A stretch of DNA of 7,645 nt from Candidatus Aminicenantota bacterium (GTDB lineage Bacteria; Acidobacteriota; Aminicenantia; Aminicenantales; UBA8522): contig JAFGRZ010000133.1 in the NCBI GenBank assembly GCA_016934895.1, positions 1-7,645 on the forward strand, read 5' to 3'. Shown here one piece after another: positions 4,240-7,645 of this stretch; the stretch's first letter is position 1, and every line of letters starts with the position of its first letter. Made by a program: the position numbers and the translations under genes. The notes below the pieces were generated by a model. It ran no database searches. It saw only the letters and a program-made list of their open reading frames with translations, and was not told the DNA's origin.

Positions 4240-6189
4240 ATGCCGCGACTCGTCTCCACCGTTGTTCTTGCGTTCTTTTTGACCTCGCTCCTTCTCTCTT
4301 CCGATAAGGAGCAAAAAAAGGAACCCCAAGTTGTCTCCGAGCAACACGAAGTCGTCGTCACAGCGACACGATTGGAAACCCCGACCCGGGAAATCGGCAG
4401 TTCCATCTCGATCATTTCCGCCTTCGACCTCGCCCTCTTCAAAAGGACATTCGTCTTGGAAACGCTGAGGAGCGCGCCGGCCGTCTCGGTCAACCAGAAC
4501 GGCGGCATGGGCGGAGCATCCTCCGTTTTCCTCCGCGGAGCCAATTCCGAGCATACGCTCGTCCTCCTGGACGGCGTCGAGCTCAACGACCCGGTCAATC
4601 CTTCCCGCTCGGCCGACCTGGCCCATTTCCTCCTGGCCGATGTGGAACGGATCGAGATCCTCCGCGGACCACAGGGCCCCCTTTACGGCTCCGACGCCCT
4701 GGGCGGGGTCGTCAATATCATCCCCCGGAGAGGAGAGGGCCGCCCGCGACTGACCCTGACCTCGAGCGGCGGTTCTTTCGGAACTTTTATCGGCCAGGCC
4801 ACCGTCAGCGGAGCGACGCCGTCGGTCGATTATTCTTTCGCCCTATCCCGCTACCAGACGGATGGCGTTTCCGCCGCCGACTCGGGGCTGGCCGGCAACT
4901 CCGAGCCCGACGGTTACGCCAATTGGACGCTCTCGGGAAGCCTTGGGTTCTCCCTCAACGAAAACCTGGACCTCGACCTCGCCGCCTATTCGATCCGGGC
5001 CAAGACCGCGATCGACAATTTCGGCGGAGCTTACGGCGATGATCCCAACAACACGCAGGATTACCGCTCTGACTTCCTCAAGGGGCGGGTGCGCGGCCTC
5101 TTCCTGAAGAACCGCTGGGAGCAGAACCTGACCGTTGCCGTCATCGACTCCCGGCGGTCCCACAGCAACCGCCCCGACGAAGACCATCCGGACGAATCCG
5201 AGGAAGGGTTTTATGCGGGGACGATGGTCACTCTGGATTGGCAGAACAATATCTTCCTGGACGCGGCCCAGACCGTGACTGCGGGCATCACCTATGAAAA
5301 GGAACAGGGTGAATCCGAGTACCTTTCAGACAACGCCTGGGGCCCGTACGCAAGTCTCTTCCCCCTCCGGAGGGCCGAGACCATCGGGTTTTATCTCCAG
5401 GATTCCCTCCGCGTCGGCGGCCGCTTTTTTGCCACCGTCGGTCTCCGCTACGATCGCCACAGCCGGTCCGGAGACGCCGTGACCTATCGCCTGGCACCGG
5501 CCTATATCATCGAGTCATCCCGGACAAAGATCAAGGCGAGCCTGGGCAGCGGTTTCAAGTCCCCCTCCCTCTATCAGCTCTACGCGCCCGGGACGGACTT
5601 CGGCCCGATCGGGAACGCCGGCCTGATGCCCGAGCGCTCATTCGGTTGGGACGCCGGAGTCGAACAGTCGCTCTTCACGGGGAGAGTCCGGGCCGCGCTG
5701 ACCTATTTCCATAATGACTTTGAGAACCTCATCGATTTCTCCGATTCCACGGGATATATCAATATCGGGGAAGCGGAGACCAAAGGCATCGAGGTTGAGA
5801 TCGATCTCTTCCCCTCCGACGGCCTGAATATCAGCCTCGCCTATACGCGACTCGATGCCAGGGACATGACCCACGACAGGCGCCTTCTCAGAAGGCCGGG
5901 AAACATGCTCTCGGCCCGTTTCGCTCTCTTCTTGCTGAACCGCTGGACCGCCGCTTTTTCCTTCGACCATTCCGGCCGCCGGACGGATCTGAATTACTCG
6001 GTCTGGCCCGCCCTGTCCGTCACCCTCCCGGCTTATTCGCTCCTCTCCGGGGCGATCTCTTACGAGGCCGGACGAAACATGCAGTTGTTCATCCGCCTGG
6101 ACAACGTTCTCAATGCCCGCTATATGCAGGTGTACGGGTATGGATCACCTGGATTCTCGATCCAGAGCGGCGTGAGACTCGACCTCTGA
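4240..6189 (+). CDS. btuB: TonB-dependent outer-membrane receptor, BtuB-type (vitamin B12)
   Basis: Outer-membrane gated beta-barrel that imports cobalamin using energy passed from the inner membrane by TonB-ExbB-ExbD. The 649-residue protein starts with a signal peptide (MPRLVSTVVLAFFLTSLLLSS). A TonB-box-like segment HEVVVTATRLETP follows at 36-48, close to the VVTA motif of E. coli BtuB. The plug domain comes next: VFLRGANSEHTLVLLDGVELND (96-117, key residues R99, G100, D111, G112), then VERIEILRGPQGPLYGSDALGG (135-156) and VVNII. The remainder is a barrel rich in alternating aromatic and polar strands with a TonB-dependent-receptor C-terminus (RLDNVLNARY, about 40 residues from the end). 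Usual BtuB length is about 610-650. The last residue is Leu rather than the usual aromatic. The upstream B12 riboswitch is the main reason for calling cobalamin rather than a siderophore. No btuC, btuD or btuF lies within the window. Confidence 0.92.
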   Translation: MPRLVSTVVLAFFLTSLLLSSDKEQKKEPQVVSEQHEVVVTATRLETPTREIGSSISIISAFDLALFKRTFVLETLRSAPAVSVNQNGGMGGASSVFLRGANSEHTLVLLDGVELNDPVNPSRSADLAHFLLADVERIEILRGPQGPLYGSDALGGVVNIIPRRGEGRPRLTLTSSGGSFGTFIGQATVSGATPSVDYSFALSRYQTDGVSAADSGLAGNSEPDGYANWTLSGSLGFSLNENLDLDLAAYSIRAKTAIDNFGGAYGDDPNNTQDYRSDFLKGRVRGLFLKNRWEQNLTVAVIDSRRSHSNRPDEDHPDESEEGFYAGTMVTLDWQNNIFLDAAQTVTAGITYEKEQGESEYLSDNAWGPYASLFPLRRAETIGFYLQDSLRVGGRFFATVGLRYDRHSRSGDAVTYRLAPAYIIESSRTKIKASLGSGFKSPSLYQLYAPGTDFGPIGNAGLMPERSFGWDAGVEQSLFTGRVRAALTYFHNDFENLIDFSDSTGYINIGEAETKGIEVEIDLFPSDGLNISLAYTRLDARDMTHDRRLLRRPGNMLSARFALFLLNRWTAAFSFDHSGRRTDLNYSVWPALSVTLPAYSLLSGAISYEAGRNMQLFIRLDNVLNARYMQVYGYGSPGFSIQSGVRLDL

Positions 6190-6210
6190 TCCCCTCCTTC
6201 TGCCAAATCT

Positions 6211-7473
6211 TCAGAATGGCTGTCCCTGATCTTGACGGCGGCGCCGGGGACGGCGCCTTCTCCGCCGCCGCTCCGAGCCCCCTCCGGGGAAGGCCTGCCG
6301 GAACAGGGTTTCAAAAGACTCTTCTTTTTCCGGCGGGCGGCCCTTGAAAATCAGGAAGTGAAGCCTCGCCGCCTCGCCGAAAAGGGGTCGCCGCGCCAGC
6401 GACCAGCGCATTTTTCCGGTATGAAGGGCCCGTTCCATTGCGGCCGCGATGATCAGGATCTGGCTGAAATCGGCCCGGAGGGCGCGGGGGATGTTGATCC
6501 GCATCCCGGAGTCGCGCAGCGTGTCGTTGAGAATTTTATGGAAATCGACTCCGCTCTCCTCGAACAGGGGCTTCGCCCAGGGCCAGAAAAGCGCGGCGTA
6601 CATCTCCCCGAGCGACAGCGGGACTCCCGCCGTTTTGGCGCGGTCGACGGCCTCCAAGATCGAGCTCAGCTCGGAAAAAAGCCGATCGTCGATTTCGTAC
6701 GCTTCGCCCGCCTTGCCGAAAATGTGCCGGAGGATCCTGGATTCCCGAAGCGCCGTCAAGACGGGCTTGGTCTCTGAGGCGAGGTCTCTGTTCAGTTCCT
6801 CGTAGAGCCGGGCCCCCGGGCAGGCGGCGATCAGGTGGGCGTTGACGGAGATCTCTCGTCCGGCGGATTCCTCGACGGAGAAACCCAGGCGGGCGGCATG
6901 GCGGAGGACCCGCCAGATCCGGACGGGATCTTCGCTGAACCGCTCCGCCGGGTCGCCGATGACCCGGACGATCTTGCGCGCCAGGTCCTCGAGCCCGCCG
7001 ACATAATCGACGACGGCGTCGTTGATGACATCATAGAACAAGGCGTTGATGGTGATATCCCGGCGAAAGGCGTCTTCCTCAGGCGTTCCGTAGGGACTGG
7101 GAGGCGGGCTCTCGTCTTCCGGGCCGCTCTCTTCGGACCGTTCAACGGCCCGCCGGAAAGTCGCCACCTCGATGATGCCGCCTCCACCGAAATGAACATG
7201 GACCAGGCGGAAGCGCCGGCCGATAACGTAGGCGTTGGCGAATCGCTTCTTGATCTGCCCGGGCCGGGCGTTGGTGACGACATCGAAATCCTTGGCCGGC
7301 CGCCGCAGCAGCAGGTCACGGACCGCTCCCCCGGTGACGTAGGCCGTGAACCCGAGCCGCTGCAGCCGGAAAACGACCTTCAGGGCGTTGGGGTCGATAT
7401 CCTGCCGCGAGATCGAATGCCCGGGCTTCGTTACGATGACCGGCCGGTCCGGAACGCTCTGAGAGTCATCCAT
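6211..7473 (-). CDS. pcnB: PcnB-type poly(A) polymerase / tRNA nucleotidyltransferase family protein
   Basis: Class II nucleotidyltransferase. PcnB adds A residues to RNA 3' ends, marking them for decay; sister enzymes add CCA to tRNA. The 420-residue protein opens with GHSISRQDIDPNALKV, matching E. coli PcnB. It then has GGAVRDLLL (48-56), the catalytic aspartates in DFDVVTNA (62-69), IGRRFRLVHVHFG (84-96, the block typical of bacterial poly(A) polymerases), EDAFRRDITINAL (133-145) and EDPVRIWRVLRHAARLGF (181-198). An acidic, proline-rich insertion lies at about 112-132. The C-terminus (about 400-416) is a run of arginines, comparable to the basic RNA-binding tail of PcnB. The ATG at 7473 fits the homologous N-terminus, though no clear Shine-Dalgarno is seen. 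It converges on btuB with 21 bases between the stops and no convincing terminator. Since some PcnB-like proteins outside Gammaproteobacteria are CCA-adding, the exact activity is unproven. Confidence 0.9.
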   Translation of the reverse strand: MDDSQSVPDRPVIVTKPGHSISRQDIDPNALKVVFRLQRLGFTAYVTGGAVRDLLLRRPAKDFDVVTNARPGQIKKRFANAYVIGRRFRLVHVHFGGGGIIEVATFRRAVERSEESGPEDESPPPSPYGTPEEDAFRRDITINALFYDVINDAVVDYVGGLEDLARKIVRVIGDPAERFSEDPVRIWRVLRHAARLGFSVEESAGREISVNAHLIAACPGARLYEELNRDLASETKPVLTALRESRILRHIFGKAGEAYEIDDRLFSELSSILEAVDRAKTAGVPLSLGEMYAALFWPWAKPLFEESGVDFHKILNDTLRDSGMRINIPRALRADFSQILIIAAAMERALHTGKMRWSLARRPLFGEAARLHFLIFKGRPPEKEESFETLFRQAFPGGGSERRRRRRRPRRRRQDQGQPF

Positions 7474-7504
7474 GAAATGTCGTCAAGTCCACGCGCGTCA
7501 AGAG

Positions 7505-7536
7505 AGTATATTGCGACATCCGGCCGCCCGTGTCAA
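7505..7536 (-). promoter_or_regulatory. Candidate promoter of pcnB
   Basis: On the minus strand a perfect -35 TTGACA (7531-7536) and a -10 TATACT (7505-7510, 5/6) are separated by 20 bases, longer than the ideal 17. The implied start near 7498 would give a leader of about 25 bases. The -35 ends 9 bases from the edge of the second MITE-like copy. The long spacer lowers confidence. Confidence 0.45.
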
Positions 7537-7545
7537 TTCCCGGAG

Positions 7546-7645
7546 GGCTCTATAACGAATAGTGCGGTCACAGGGATAGGACGGGGAGTATGACCAGCCC
7601 CAATCTGCCTAGCTCCCAATCGGGTTTTTAACGCCGTCCCCTCAA
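7546..7645. mobile_element. Second, diverged copy of the MITE-like element (inverted, truncated by window end)
   Basis: Starting at GGCTCT (7546), the plus strand runs colinear with the reverse complement of the right end of the first element (3906 back to 3808), 100 versus 99 bases with one small indel. The terminal repeat matches at 19 of 23 positions. The subterminal motif is kept as ATGACCAGCCCCAATCTGCC (16 of 22 over the aligned block), and 7612-7645 matches 3808-3841 at 31 of 34 positions. The rest of the element lies beyond the window. Its orientation is opposite to the first copy. Divergence here compared with the perfect repeats of the first copy suggests this one is older. Confidence 0.75.

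Noticed and set aside
6190..6210. A hairpin TTCTG/CAGAA between the btuB and pcnB stops as a shared terminator.
   Set aside because: Five base pairs with no T tract on either side; too weak to call.
6835..7593. A 252-residue plus-strand frame opposite pcnB.
   Set aside because: Shadow of the well-supported pcnB gene; no family resemblance and it runs into the promoter and repeat region.

Overview
The window is a high-GC (apart from short AT-rich promoter regions), gene-dense piece of a Gram-negative bacterial chromosome. An outer-membrane TonB-dependent receptor is present, so the cell has an outer membrane. The housekeeping genes (branched-chain aminotransferase, TrmO, PcnB-type nucleotidyltransferase) look chromosomal. 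I cannot fix the phylum; an Acidobacteriota/Aminicenantes-like lineage is a guess from style only.

Layout. At 1-945 (+) lies a 5'-truncated class IV branched-chain aminotransferase. It overlaps by 4 bases (GTGA) a short TrmO/TsaA-type tRNA methyltransferase (942-1397, +). Convergent to these is a group II PLP-dependent aromatic-amino-acid-type decarboxylase (1451-2863, -) with its own promoter and Shine-Dalgarno. From about 2950 to 4239 there is no convincing protein gene, but the stretch is rich in non-coding signals: an orphan strong promoter (UP-like A tracts, extended -10) near 3074-3103; a 13-bp perfect hairpin at 3516-3551; a 335-bp MITE-like element (3572-3906) with perfect 23-bp terminal inverted repeats; a near-consensus promoter (3916-3944); a cobalamin riboswitch (3971-4124); and an intrinsic terminator (4128-4167). 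These lead into a BtuB-type TonB-dependent receptor (4240-6189, +). Convergent with btuB, 21 bases away, is a PcnB-type poly(A) polymerase/tRNA nucleotidyltransferase (6211-7473, -). The last 100 bases are the end of a second, inverted, diverged copy of the MITE-like element.

How it fits together. The btuB unit is a self-contained cobalamin-uptake module: B12 binding should stabilise the aptamer's P1 helix and allow the terminator to form, shutting off the receptor. The other genes are ordinary metabolism or RNA-processing genes with no obvious link to it. No new multi-gene system is visible. The most unusual signal is the repeat family: both visible copies end exactly 9 bases upstream of a TTGACA -35 hexamer (of btuB and of pcnB), which points to promoter-adjacent insertion or to an element that contributes to those promoters.
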